Assembly (NCBI GenBank): GCA_964471535.1
Contig: CAYYHA010000009.1
Coordinates: 1 to 44,304 of the forward strand
Direction: 5' to 3'
Length of the DNA stretch: 44,304 bases
Source: CAYYHA01 sp964471535
Lineage (GTDB): Bacteria; Myxococcota; Myxococcia; SLRQ01
Part shown: in pieces, positions 8,616 through 16,647 of the stretch
How positions within the stretch are numbered: the stretch's first letter is position 1
Layout: every line of letters starts with the position of its first letter
The notes under the pieces: model-generated
What the model saw: only the letters and a program-made list of their open reading frames with translations
Databases searched by the model: none
Told to the model about the DNA's origin: nothing
Made by a program: the position numbers and the translations under genes

Positions 8616-8988
8616 GTGGAAGATCCCTCCGTAGGTCGTGGCCGCTTCGCGCTGTGGGTGGGCCGTCGAGCGGCCGGCCAGAGCGAGCAGGCCGGGTTGC
8701 AGGAATGTCAGCGCGCGGCGTCGGGCCCATGGGGCCTGTCACGTGCAGACCGCCTGCGCGGCGAGTGCCCCCAGAGGCTGCACGCCGCGCGTGGGCCCCT
8801 AGACCGGTAGCAAGGCGGATCACCGGCGGCCATCCCATGGACATGGGAACCATGGACATGGGAAAAGGTGCAGAGGCAGGAGCGGGCAGTGTCGGGCGGT
8901 CCGTGACCAAAGCGAGCGCCCAACGCCGGTGGGCACCACCGCGATGGCTCCCTTCGGACCCAAGCCACCGGACCGAAGCGGCGCGACG
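8616..8988. other. Intergenic region downstream of dnaA
   Basis: This 373-bp gap lies between the dnaA stop and the start of the next minus-strand lipoprotein gene. Its main recognisable feature is a perfect 15-bp tandem duplication at 8835-8864. A small GCGAC/GTCGC hairpin overlaps the dnaA stop codon. I see no gene in it. Confidence 0.5.
8835..8864. repeat. Perfect 15-bp tandem duplication
   Basis: CCATGGACATGGGAA occurs at 8835-8849 and is repeated without change at 8850-8864. The unit has internal dyad symmetry (CCATGG, and CCCATGGACATGGG around the first copy). It is in the dnaA downstream gap. It could be a recent slippage duplication or a paired protein-binding site. Confidence 0.8.
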
Positions 8989-10326
8989 CTAGGTCGCGAG
9001 GTTCTTCTCGAGGCTCTCCAGGACCTGCCGGAGGTCGTGATCCTGTTCGACCAGCCGCTCGATCTTCTTGCAGGCGCTCATCACGGTGGAGTGGTCCTTG
9101 CCGCCAAAGGTCCGGCCGATCTCGGGAAAGGAGAGATCGGTGAGCTTGCGCGTCAGGTACATGGCGACCTGCCGGGGCAGGGCGATCTGCTTGTGCCGCC
9201 GCTGCCCCCGAAGATCGGAGACCTTCACGTTGTAGAAGCTGGCCACGGTGCGGAGGATGTGCTCGGCATCGGGCCTGCGGCCGTGGAGGTTGATGACGTC
9301 CTTGAGCACCTCCTTGGCGAGCTCGAGGGTGATCTCCTGCCCGGTGAGGGAGGCGAAGGCCTCCACCCGGATGAGCGCCCCCTCGAGTTCCCGCACGTTG
9401 CTCTTGACGTGGGTCGCCAGGAACATGGCGACCTCGTCGGGCAGTGCGATGCCGTCGAGGCGCGCCTTCTTCTCCAGGATGGCGACGCGGGTCTCGAGTT
9501 CCGGCGGCTGGATGTCGGCGATGAGGCCCCACTGGAAGCGGCTCGAGAGGCGCTCCTCGAGCTCGGGGATCTCGTTGGGGAACTTGTCGCTGGTGACGAC
9601 GATCTGCCGCTTCGTCTCGTAGAGGTTGTTGAAGGTGTGGAAGAACTCCTCCTGCGTGCGGTCCTTGCCGGCGAGGAACTGGATGTCGTCCATCAGGAGC
9701 ACGTCGCAGTGATCGCGGTACTTGGCCCGGAGGGCGTCCATCTGGCCGTCGCGGATGCCGACGATGACCTCGTTGGTGAACTGCTCGGCGGAGAGGAGGA
9801 GGATGTTCCAGTCGGGGTGCTGCCGGCGGATCTCGAGACCGATGGCGTGGAGAAGGTGCGTCTTGCCCAGGCCCACGCCGCCGAAGAGGAAGAGGGGATT
9901 GTAGGCCTCAGCTGGCTTCTCGGCGGCCGCTTTGCAGGCGGCGTAGGCGAACTGGTTGCTGGCGCCCGCGACGAAGTTCTCGAAGGTGTACTTCTCGTTG
10001 AGCTTGCGCGTCTTGACGAAGGGCCGGCGGGCCGTGCCCTGGGGCGCCTCGGGTTCCGCAGTGGCGGTCGCGGCGGGCTTGGCGAGCGAGGGCTCGACGA
10101 CCACCTCGACCTCGAGGGGACGGCCGGCGACTTCGCTGACCTGTTCCACGAGGAAACCGCGATAGTGGTCGAGCACCCAGTCGCGGATGAACTTGCTCGG
10201 CAGGGCGAGCGTCAGGGCTGCCTCCGTCTCCCCGACACAGTGCATGGGTTCGAAGTAGGTGCGGAAGACGTGCTCGGAGAGGCGGGGACGAATGGCCTCG
10301 AGGGTGCGGTTCCAGATGTCCGTCAT
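8989..10326 (-). CDS. dnaA: Chromosomal replication initiator DnaA
   Basis: DnaA binds DnaA boxes at oriC and melts the duplex. The product is 445 residues. Domain I starts MTDIWNRTLEAIRPRLSE (ATG at 10326), and a short Pro/Ala linker covers about residues 80-105. The AAA+ domain has Walker A GGVGLGKT (149-156) and Walker B VLLMDDIQF (209-217). Sensor and arginine-finger elements surround ERLSSRFQWGL. Domain IV carries the DnaA-box recognition segment with GKDHSTV (409-415). An open frame continues far upstream into the origin region, but the family start and AAA+ spacing fix 10326. It is divergent from rpmH across the probable oriC. Confidence 0.98.
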   Translation of the reverse strand: MTDIWNRTLEAIRPRLSEHVFRTYFEPMHCVGETEAALTLALPSKFIRDWVLDHYRGFLVEQVSEVAGRPLEVEVVVEPSLAKPAATATAEPEAPQGTARRPFVKTRKLNEKYTFENFVAGASNQFAYAACKAAAEKPAEAYNPLFLFGGVGLGKTHLLHAIGLEIRRQHPDWNILLLSAEQFTNEVIVGIRDGQMDALRAKYRDHCDVLLMDDIQFLAGKDRTQEEFFHTFNNLYETKRQIVVTSDKFPNEIPELEERLSSRFQWGLIADIQPPELETRVAILEKKARLDGIALPDEVAMFLATHVKSNVRELEGALIRVEAFASLTGQEITLELAKEVLKDVINLHGRRPDAEHILRTVASFYNVKVSDLRGQRRHKQIALPRQVAMYLTRKLTDLSFPEIGRTFGGKDHSTVMSACKKIERLVEQDHDLRQVLESLEKNLAT

Positions 10327-10400
10327 TCGGCGTGGGTCCGTGGCAGGGTATCGGAGAGGCAACGAGATCCGGTGCACACGCCCGGCAGGTCCTCCACAAG

Positions 10401-10420
10401 CCATCCACAGGTGTGGACAA
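10401..10420. promoter_or_regulatory. Inverted pair of DnaA-box-like sites
   Basis: CCATCCACA (10401-10409, plus strand, two mismatches to TTATCCACA) and TTGTCCACA (10420-10412, minus strand, one mismatch) face each other with a 2-bp gap. They lie 75-95 bp upstream of the dnaA start, so they could serve both origin function and dnaA autoregulation. Confidence 0.5.
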
Positions 10421-10819
10421 TCACCCGAGCCATGCAACCGACCGAAAAATCGAGACAAAACGAGCCCTAGCGGAGCGTCGACCCACGCCCATCCCCAGCG
10501 CGCGGCGTCCGCGCCTCCCGCGGGCCCGACGCGCTCGAGGTGTGGGGCGTGAGCACCCGTTCTCCGTCGAGGTGGCGCGGAACCTAGCAGGCCGATTTTC
10601 GAGTGATCAAGATCAAAAATTTCCGAGCGGGGAAGATCCCGAGGATCGCTGGAGAAAAATTTTTCGGCCCCCAACGCAGGCGGCACGGTGCCGCATGGCA
10701 GTCGAGGTCCGGCATCGTCAACCATCTGAAACCACATAGGAAATGCGTGAAAGTTGAAGCATTGCTCGAGCTCCCTTGGGCGAAGTGCAGCCACCACCGG
10801 TGCTTTAGCAGGAGCGCAG

Positions 10820-10848
10820 TTGACAAGGGGGAGGCGGTGGAATACACA
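10820..10848 (+). promoter_or_regulatory. Candidate promoter of the rpmH operon
   Basis: A perfect TTGACA (10820-10825) is followed after 17 bp by TACACA (10843-10848, 3/6 to the -10 consensus). It lies about 115 bp before the rpmH ATG and is the best -35 element I saw in the window, as expected for a ribosomal protein gene. Confidence 0.5.
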
Positions 10849-10962
10849 GCCGCCTTTCCAGCGGGCAGGTCTGTCCGAGCCGGCGCTTTGCCCCGAGCCT
10901 CCTGCCGGCCCCTCGGCGACCGTCTGCGGTCTCCCATCTCCTCCTCCACCGGAGTCGTCACC

Positions 10963-11115
10963 ATGAAGCGCACCTACCAGCCCAGCAAGGTCAAGCGGAA
11001 TCGGACGCACGGCTTCCGCGCCCGCATGTCCACCAAAGGCGGTCGCCTGGTCTTGAAGCGGCGCCGCCAGAAGGGGCGCAAGCGCCTGGCGGTGCGGGCG
11101 AGTACCCGCAAGTAG
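10963..11115 (+). CDS. rpmH: 50S ribosomal protein L34
   Basis: The 50-residue, extremely basic product begins MKRTYQPSKVKRNRTHGF and ends VRASTRK, the invariant pattern of bL34 in the large ribosomal subunit. The ATG is preceded by GGAG at suitable distance. It is the first gene of the rightward cluster and is followed after 31 bp by rnpA, its usual partner. Confidence 0.98.
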   Translation: MKRTYQPSKVKRNRTHGFRARMSTKGGRLVLKRRRQKGRKRLAVRASTRK

Positions 11116-11146
11116 GGCCGACGGGCGCTCGTACGGTGGCGGTGCC

Positions 11147-11536
11147 GTGGTACGGCGCTTCGGCGGCTTGCGAGCCGGGGGCAGCGACGGAGCGCGCTTC
11201 CCCAAGGCCGAGCGGCTCCGCAAGCGGCCAGAGTTCCTGGCGGTTCAGACGCGCGGAGAGGCGATACGCTGCGGACCCTTGACCCTGGTCGTCCTCCCTC
11301 GACGCCATGGCCCGCGGCGCGTGGGCATCACAGTCAGCCGGAAGGTGGGCAACGCGGTGACCCGGAATCGAGTGAAGCGGTGGCTGCGTGAGGTGTGGCG
11401 CCACAATCGGGAGGCCTTGCCCGAGTCCATCGATGTCGTTCTCATCGCGCGGCCGAGCGCGGCGGGAGCGGGTTACCGGGCCCTGACCCGCGCCTTCCTC
11501 GACTGTGCCCGCCGTCTGAGGGAGAAGGCGCGGTGA
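11147..11536 (+). CDS. rnpA: Ribonuclease P protein component
   Basis: RnpA assists the RNase P RNA in maturing tRNA 5' ends. The 129-residue product has the family core RFPKAERLRKRPEF, then VGITVSRKVGNAVTRN and the RNA-binding RNRVKRWLREVWR helix. The start is a GTG at 11147. The first 17 residues (Gly/Arg rich) precede the conserved region, so a later start is possible. The TGA stop overlaps the yidD ATG by one base, indicating coupled translation. Confidence 0.95.
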   Translation: MVRRFGGLRAGGSDGARFPKAERLRKRPEFLAVQTRGEAIRCGPLTLVVLPRRHGPRRVGITVSRKVGNAVTRNRVKRWLREVWRHNREALPESIDVVLIARPSAAGAGYRALTRAFLDCARRLREKAR

Positions 11537-11811
11537 TGCGCCTCGTCTCACGTCTCTTCGTCACCCTGACGGTGGGTCTCATTCGCTTCTACCAGCGGTG
11601 GATCTCTCCCCTCTTTCCTCCCACCTGTCGCTTCCACCCCACCTGCAGTGAGTACGCGCGGCAGGCCGTCGAGCGATACGGTCCGCTTCGCGGCACGTGG
11701 ATGGCGCTGAAACGTCTCGGCCGCTGCCATCCCTTTCATCCCGGCGGCTACGATCCCGTGCCGACGGGGGACGAGACGAGCTCCCGTCCCGCGACCAGCG
11801 AGGGGCTGTGA
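11536..11811 (+). CDS. yidD: Membrane protein insertion efficiency factor YidD
   Basis: This 91-residue protein carries the YidD signature: IRFYQRWISPLFPPTC, then RFHPTCSEYARQAVERYG and LGRCHPFHPGGYDPVP. YidD is a small peripheral inner-membrane protein that helps YidC insert membrane proteins. The ATG overlaps the rnpA stop (TGATG), and yidC follows after 3 bp, giving the conserved rnpA-yidD-yidC unit. Confidence 0.96.
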   Translation: MRLVSRLFVTLTVGLIRFYQRWISPLFPPTCRFHPTCSEYARQAVERYGPLRGTWMALKRLGRCHPFHPGGYDPVPTGDETSSRPATSEGL

Positions 11812-11814
11812 ACG

Positions 11815-13590
11815 ATGGATCGCCGCCTCTTCACCACCATCGTGCTGTGCATGGCCATCCTCGTGGGGTGGCAGGTCATCGGCCCGAAGCTCTTCCCCGA
11901 TGCCTTTCCCAAGCCAAGGCCCGTAGAACCGACGGCGGAAGGCTCCAAGGAGCCCCAGGTCTCGAAGGACGGGGCGGGCACGAAGGCGACGGCTGACGCG
12001 GGCAAGCGCCGCACTGGGGAGACCTCCGACACGACGGGACCGGCGACCGAGGCCACGGCTGCGAGTGCGGCGGCGGAGGGTGCGAGCGGGGCGCCGAGGC
12101 CACCGGCACGTCCAGAACGGGAGATCGTCCTGGAGAACGAGGTCGTGCGGGTGACGCTGAGCAGCCGGGGCGCGGCGGTGAAGTCCTGGGTACTCAAGGA
12201 TCCGCGCTTCTGGGTGGAGACGGCGAGCGGCCGGCGACAGCTCGACCTGGTCAACGTCGAAGGCGCGCAGCCCTACCCGCTCTCGACCACCTTCGCCGAA
12301 CTCGAATGGCCCGCCGACACCGACTACGAGGTGGTCGCGCAGGACGCCCATTCGGTCCGCTTCGCGACCGAGCAGGGGGGCGTTCGGGTGGAGAAGACGC
12401 TGCGCCTCGACCCCACCCACTACCACGTGGCCCTCGAGATCGCGGTGGCAGGGAGGACGCTGACGCCGGCGGTTCACCTCCCGCGTGCCGTCCGCGAGGA
12501 GCGGCGCGCAAAGAAGAAGAAGGGGTTCTTCGGTCGAATGGGACGGGTGCCGGACCTGACGCGTCCCATCTGCGCCGCTGGCGATGACGTGGAGTTCTTT
12601 GGCTTCGACGAGGAGGAGCCCAGCTTCTCGCTGGAGGGGGCGCGCTTTACCGGCATCGACGAGCGGTACTTTCTCGTGGCCCTCTTCCAGGGGGCGCCGG
12701 TCTTCGAGGAAGGCGGCTCGGAGCTGCCGGCCGAGGCGACGGCCCAGGCGCGGTGTCTGCTGCGCTACGAGACGCGAGAACGCATGGAGTCCCGCCTCGT
12801 GCTCGGACCGCTCGCCCCAGGCGAGCACCGGCGTCTGACTGCGTTCATGGGGCCGAAGTTCAGCTACCTGCTCGGGGAGTACGGGCGCGGGCTGGAGGAC
12901 TCCATCGACTATGGCTGGTTCGGCGTGATCAGCGTCGTGCTGCTCTTCATCCTCAATCTCTTCCAGGGGCTGGTGGGCAACTGGGGCGCCGCCATCTTGC
13001 TCTTGACCGTGACGGTCAAGGGTCTGCTCTTCCCACTGACCACCTGGTCGATGCGGTCGATGGAGAACATGCGGCGGATCCAGCCCAAGATGACCGCCCT
13101 GAAGGAAAAGTACGGCAGCGACCCGCAGCGCTTCCAGCAGGAGATGTGGAAGGTCTACAAGGAGGAGGGGGTCAGTCCTTTCGGCGGCTGTCTCCCGATG
13201 CTCCTGCAGTTCCCCATCTGGGTCGCCCTCTATCGCCTGATCCTCTCCACCGCCGAGCTGTACCACGCCCCCTTCATTGCGGGGTGGATCGACGATCTGG
13301 CGGCGCCCGAGCCAGGTGCGGTGAAGATCCTGCCCATCCTCATGGGCATCACGATGTTCGTCATGCAGTGGATGCAGCCGACGCCCACGACGGGAGACGA
13401 CACGCAGATGCGGCTGCAGAAGGTGATGAAGTACTTCATGCCCCCCTTCTTTGCCTTCATCATGTATGGGCTGCCGTCGGGCCTGACGCTCTACATCTTC
13501 TGCAACAACCTCTTGTCCATCGGTCAGCAGCTGTGGATTCGGCGCCGCCTCTCCGCGCGGAGCGAGGCGGCAGCCGCTGCGACCTCCTAG
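11815..13590 (+). CDS. yidC: Membrane protein insertase YidC
   Basis: YidC inserts and folds inner-membrane proteins alone or with SecYEG. The 591-residue product has the Gram-negative layout: an N-terminal anchor (about residues 5-23), an Ala/Lys/Pro-rich linker to about 95, a large periplasmic beta domain to about 350, then the conserved core. The core contains YGWFGVISVVLLFILNLFQG and NWGAAILLLTVTVKGLLFPL, where the Lys sits in the hydrophilic groove region. It continues with IQPKMTALKEKYGSD, the segment EEGVSPFGGCLPMLLQFPIW, and late helices near VMQWMQ and LTLYIFCNNLLSIGQQ. The end is short and basic. Confidence 0.97.
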   Translation: MDRRLFTTIVLCMAILVGWQVIGPKLFPDAFPKPRPVEPTAEGSKEPQVSKDGAGTKATADAGKRRTGETSDTTGPATEATAASAAAEGASGAPRPPARPEREIVLENEVVRVTLSSRGAAVKSWVLKDPRFWVETASGRRQLDLVNVEGAQPYPLSTTFAELEWPADTDYEVVAQDAHSVRFATEQGGVRVEKTLRLDPTHYHVALEIAVAGRTLTPAVHLPRAVREERRAKKKKGFFGRMGRVPDLTRPICAAGDDVEFFGFDEEEPSFSLEGARFTGIDERYFLVALFQGAPVFEEGGSELPAEATAQARCLLRYETRERMESRLVLGPLAPGEHRRLTAFMGPKFSYLLGEYGRGLEDSIDYGWFGVISVVLLFILNLFQGLVGNWGAAILLLTVTVKGLLFPLTTWSMRSMENMRRIQPKMTALKEKYGSDPQRFQQEMWKVYKEEGVSPFGGCLPMLLQFPIWVALYRLILSTAELYHAPFIAGWIDDLAAPEPGAVKILPILMGITMFVMQWMQPTPTTGDDTQMRLQKVMKYFMPPFFAFIMYGLPSGLTLYIFCNNLLSIGQQLWIRRRLSARSEAAAAATS

Positions 13591-13603
13591 ACGCCTTCCA
13601 CCC

Positions 13604-13834
13604 ATGGGTCGGCAGAAGAAGAACCCCCTCCTCACCGCCGCAGTGATCAAGACCTCGCTCTCCTTTCGGGGGGAGGGCGCCGAGATGTACCGGGTGATCT
13701 ACGAAGGGGTACTCCGGGACTTCGGTCTCTCGGACGCGGAGGTCGACGCCTACATCGAACGCCACCGCGACGAGGTGGTGCGTCTCGCCCGCGGGCATTC
13801 GGCGCCCCCTAAGGGAGGCCGGTCGGCGGAGTGA
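13604..13834 (+). CDS. Small conserved-position protein of unknown function
   Basis: This 76-codon reading frame fills the gap between yidC (13 bp upstream) and mnmE (4-bp overlap, GTGA). The product begins MGRQKKNPLLTAAVIKTSLS and has an acidic helical middle (EVDAYIERHRDEVVRL) and a basic Gly/Pro tail. In many bacteria this slot holds jag (khpB), an R3H/KH RNA-binding protein of over 150 residues; this gene has neither R3H nor KH motifs. Its tight placement argues that it is real and cotranscribed. I cannot assign a function. Confidence 0.65.
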   Translation: MGRQKKNPLLTAAVIKTSLSFRGEGAEMYRVIYEGVLRDFGLSDAEVDAYIERHRDEVVRLARGHSAPPKGGRSAE

Positions 13835-15204
13835 GTGCTGGCGCCCGCGACACCATCGCCGCTATCGCGACGGCGACGGGGCCCGCAGGGGTGGCGATCG
13901 TGCGCATCAGCGGGCCAGAGGCGCATCGCATCGCACGCATCGTGTGCCCCGATCTGCCAGAGGTCCCTCGCGCGCGCTACCTCTATCACCGCGACTTCGT
14001 CGACGGGGAGGGGCAGATCCTCGACCGAGGCCTCGTCGCGCTCTTCCGCGCCCCCCATTCGATGACCGGCGAGGACGTGGCGGAGCTCCACGGCCATGGG
14101 GGTCGGCTCGCGGCGACCGCGCTGCTTCGCCGCGTCCTCGAGGCGGGCGCTCGGCTGGCGCGGCCAGGGGAGTTCTCCCGGCGCGCCGTCGAGGCGGGGA
14201 AGATGGACCTCGCGCAGGCCGAGGGCATCGCAGCGATGGTGGCCGCAGGCTCCGAGGCGGCCCTGCGCGCGGCGCGCGCCGTGATGGGCGGGACGCTCTC
14301 CCGCCGCCTCGAAACCTTGAGTGGGGAGATCGAGGCGCTGCTCGCCGAGTGGGAGGCGTGCCTCGACTTCCCGGACGAGACGGGGGAGGTCGACGAGGCG
14401 GGGTGGGCCCGGCGTCTCGAACGCCTGACCGAGGCGGTGGCGGCGCTCGCGGAGACGTGGAAGGTGGGCCGGCGGGTGGCGGGTGTGCCGCGCATCGTGC
14501 TCCTCGGGCCCCCGAACGCGGGGAAGTCATCGCTCTTCAATGCGCTCGTCGGCTGGGAGAAAGCGATCGTGGATGCGGCGCCGGGGACGACGCGCGACCC
14601 CGTGGAGGCGCGGCTTTTCCTCGGAGAGGTCGAGGTGGAGCTGGTCGACGGGGCGGGCCTGCGAGAGGCGGCCGGGCCGGTCGAGAGGCAGGGGATCGCT
14701 CGGACGGAGGAGGCGGCTACGGGCGCAATGGCGGTGGTCCTCGTCTTCGACGGGCACGCCGCACCCCCGGCCGACTGGCGCCACTGGAGGGAGCGCTACG
14801 CGCCGGCGCTCTGGGTGCTCGGGAAGGCGGATCTCGGCCTCTCGGAGGCGTGGGCGGCGGCGCTCGCGCAGCGCCTTCCCGAGAGGGGCGAGGCGCTGCG
14901 GGTGAGTGCCCGTACCGGTCGGGGCGTGGAGGCGTTGCGGGCCCGCTTGCGCGAGGCCGTAGAGGCCGCGCTCCCCGACGCAGGCTTTACGGGGCTGTGC
15001 CTCGAGCGCCACTACGACGGGGTTCGCGCGGCGGCAGAGGCCCTCGCAGCCGCAGGCGAGGCGCTCGCAGGCGGGGCAGCGCTCGACGCGGCCTGCGAAG
15101 GGCTGCGCGAGGCCCGCGGGGCGCTCGATGAGGTCCTCGGGCGCACCCTGCTCCCCGACGAGACCTTGGATCGGATCTTCGCCCGCTTCTGCATCGGGAA
15201 GTAG
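13831..15204 (+). CDS. mnmE: tRNA modification GTPase MnmE
   Basis: With MnmG, MnmE installs the cmnm5 group on U34 of certain tRNAs. The 457-residue product starts with GTG (overlapping the previous stop). Its N-terminal tetrahydrofolate-binding domain starts DTIAAIATATGPAGVAIVRI. The G domain has GPPNAGKS (226-233), PGTTRD (251-256), DGAG (273-276) and GKAD (331-334, in place of the usual NKxD). The C-terminus is the diagnostic FCIGK with the conserved Cys at 454. Its partner mnmG lies 1.7 kb downstream, separated by a minus-strand lipoprotein gene. Confidence 0.97.
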   Translation: MSAGARDTIAAIATATGPAGVAIVRISGPEAHRIARIVCPDLPEVPRARYLYHRDFVDGEGQILDRGLVALFRAPHSMTGEDVAELHGHGGRLAATALLRRVLEAGARLARPGEFSRRAVEAGKMDLAQAEGIAAMVAAGSEAALRAARAVMGGTLSRRLETLSGEIEALLAEWEACLDFPDETGEVDEAGWARRLERLTEAVAALAETWKVGRRVAGVPRIVLLGPPNAGKSSLFNALVGWEKAIVDAAPGTTRDPVEARLFLGEVEVELVDGAGLREAAGPVERQGIARTEEAATGAMAVVLVFDGHAAPPADWRHWRERYAPALWVLGKADLGLSEAWAAALAQRLPERGEALRVSARTGRGVEALRARLREAVEAALPDAGFTGLCLERHYDGVRAAAEALAAAGEALAGGAALDAACEGLREARGALDEVLGRTLLPDETLDRIFARFCIGK

Positions 15205-15231
15205 CGTCCAGAGATCACACCGCCCCGAGAC

Positions 15232-15255
15232 CCGGCGCGGTGGCGGGCGCGCCGG
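15232..15255. terminator. GC hairpin between mnmE and convergent lipoprotein gene
   Basis: CCGGCGCG (15232-15239) and CGCGCCGG (15248-15255) form a perfect 8-bp stem with an 8-nt loop, lying 28 bp past the mnmE stop and just before the end of the convergent gene at 15262. There is no U-run. It could stop transcription from both sides. Confidence 0.45.
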
Positions 15256-15261
15256 CGGCCC

Positions 15262-16647
15262 TTAGGGTGCAAGCACGATGAGGCGGACCCGGTCGGGCGC
15301 GGACCACACCGTGCCGTCGAAGACCTCGAGGGAGAAGAGCAGGGTGGCCGGGCGCTCCGGCGCCAGGAAGCTGGGAGCGGGCACGTCGGGACCAGGTTCC
15401 AGGGTCACGTCCGGGCCGGCGAGCTGTTGCCAGAGGTAGGCTTCGAGCGGGGTCCCGTCGGGGTCGACCGAGGCTTCGCCGTCGAGCTGCACGCGCTCGC
15501 CCGCGCGGACCTCACGGTCCGGCCCCGCATCGGCGATGGGTGCGGTGTTGCCTGCTCCGGGGCCGACCTGCAGCGCCACGTAGCGGGGGGCGCTTCGAAG
15601 CAGGGGGTCCCAGGCTTGGAAGAGGAAGGCAAGGCGGACGACCCGGCGCGGGGCGTCGAAGGTGGCCGAGGGTCCCCCGGATGCGGCGGTGAGCGGGACC
15701 GGTGGGCCGAGGCGCTGCCGCCAGGCACTTCGGACCGGGTCCCCGTCGGGGTCGTCGACGACCGCGGTGAGGGTGACCGGTTGTCCGGGCTCCACGGTGG
15801 CGGGCGCACTCACGTCGACAAGGGGCGCCTCGGGCACGGGCTCGGCGTCGACGACCCGCACGACGACGAGCGCCGCCGCCTCGAGGAGCCCGTCGGAGGC
15901 GCCCAGGCGCACCACCAGCGGGCCCGCGTCGAGGGGGCCCAGGGCCAGCGAGGGTCCGGCGGCCACCGGCACGGGCGCTCCGGCGGGATCGAGGAGTGAC
16001 CACTCGAAGGTCAGGGCATCGCCGTCGGGGTCCACCGAGGCGGAGGCGTCGAGGGTGAGGGAGGAGCCGGCGACCACCGCGCGGTCGGGTCCGGCGTCGG
16101 GAAAGGGGGCGAGGTTGTGGACGCCCTCACCCACGCGCACGTGAACCTCGTCGTGGGCCGAGCGGACACCGTCACTGACGGTGAGGAGAAAGACGAGATC
16201 GGCGGGCGAGGCCGGTGCTCGGAAGCGCGTCGTGGCCGACCCTGGGTCCGACAGGGTCACCGAGGGGCCGAGCACCTGCGTCCACAGGAACGCGAGGGGG
16301 CGCGCCTCGAGGGAGAAGGAGCGCTGGGCATCGAGGAGGACGTCGGCGGCGGGGGCGACGAGCTGATCGGGGCCCGCTTCGGCCACCGGTCCCACGTAGA
16401 CGACGGCCGCCCCCGCGTCGGCGGCGCCCCCATCGGCGGGTCCTCCGCCGCCGTCTGTCGGGGGCGGGGGCGCGGTCCTCGGACAGCTGGTGCCCAGGGC
16501 CAGGAGCCCGAGGGCCAGGCGCGCAAGCCAGCGTGGCCGGCTCGGGGGCAGCGGTGGAGGGCGAGGGCGCCGCGGCCGCGTCTCGGGTGGCGGGTGAGGG
16601 CCGAGGCGCGCGCCGGGGCGCCCAGCCGTTTGGAAGGTCGGGGCCAT
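15262..16647 (-). CDS. Predicted lipoprotein with PKD/Ig-like repeats
   Basis: The 461-residue product has a long Arg/Pro-rich n-region, then a hydrophobic segment (RLALGLLALGTSC, acceptor Cys 55) and a Gly/Asp/Ala linker typical of myxobacterial lipoproteins. The mature part holds about four beta-sandwich repeats of PKD/REJ-like type: each opens with a phrase such as AEAGPDQ, PDAGPDRAV or ADAGPDREV, carries DASASVDPDGD-like or DGEASVDPDG-like turns, and closes with strands such as FEWSLLDP or YLWQQLAG. It is probably a surface or periplasmic structural or adhesive protein. No catalytic motif is visible. The start is uncertain because no Shine-Dalgarno sequence precedes the ATG. Confidence 0.75.
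   Translation of the reverse strand: MAPTFQTAGRPGARLGPHPPPETRPRRPRPPPLPPSRPRWLARLALGLLALGTSCPRTAPPPPTDGGGGPADGGAADAGAAVVYVGPVAEAGPDQLVAPAADVLLDAQRSFSLEARPLAFLWTQVLGPSVTLSDPGSATTRFRAPASPADLVFLLTVSDGVRSAHDEVHVRVGEGVHNLAPFPDAGPDRAVVAGSSLTLDASASVDPDGDALTFEWSLLDPAGAPVPVAAGPSLALGPLDAGPLVVRLGASDGLLEAAALVVVRVVDAEPVPEAPLVDVSAPATVEPGQPVTLTAVVDDPDGDPVRSAWRQRLGPPVPLTAASGGPSATFDAPRRVVRLAFLFQAWDPLLRSAPRYVALQVGPGAGNTAPIADAGPDREVRAGERVQLDGEASVDPDGTPLEAYLWQQLAGPDVTLEPGPDVPAPSFLAPERPATLLFSLEVFDGTVWSAPDRVRLIVLAP

Larger units (their letters stand above)
10327..10962. other. oriC: Probable chromosomal origin (oriC) between dnaA and rpmH
   Basis: This 636-bp gene-free interval separates divergent dnaA and rpmH, a common origin position. 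At 10401-10420 CCATCCACA is followed by TGTGGACAA; the latter read on the minus strand is TTGTCCACA, one mismatch from TTATCCACA. Together they contain the perfect palindrome TCCACAGGTGTGGA (10404-10417). From about 10593 to 10665 the DNA turns AT-rich, with four GATC words (10605, 10611, 10635, 10644) and the palindrome GAAAAATTTTTC at 10654-10665, making a candidate unwinding element. The number of good DnaA boxes is small, so the second part of the origin could lie elsewhere, for example near dnaN. Confidence 0.6.

Noticed and set aside
8929..10470. Plus-strand open frame opposite dnaA
   Set aside because: DnaA motifs are complete on the minus strand; the antisense product has no recognisable feature.
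10327..11223. N-terminal extension of DnaA by about 300 residues through the origin
   Set aside because: The frame stays open by chance; it crosses rpmH and the extension has no DnaA similarity, whereas MTDIWNRTLE at 10326 is a normal DnaA start.
11548..13650. Long minus-strand open frame of about 700 codons opposite yidC
   Set aside because: yidC on the plus strand has full family motifs; the antisense frame is stop-free only because of high GC and codon bias, and its translation is Arg/His-rich with no domain.
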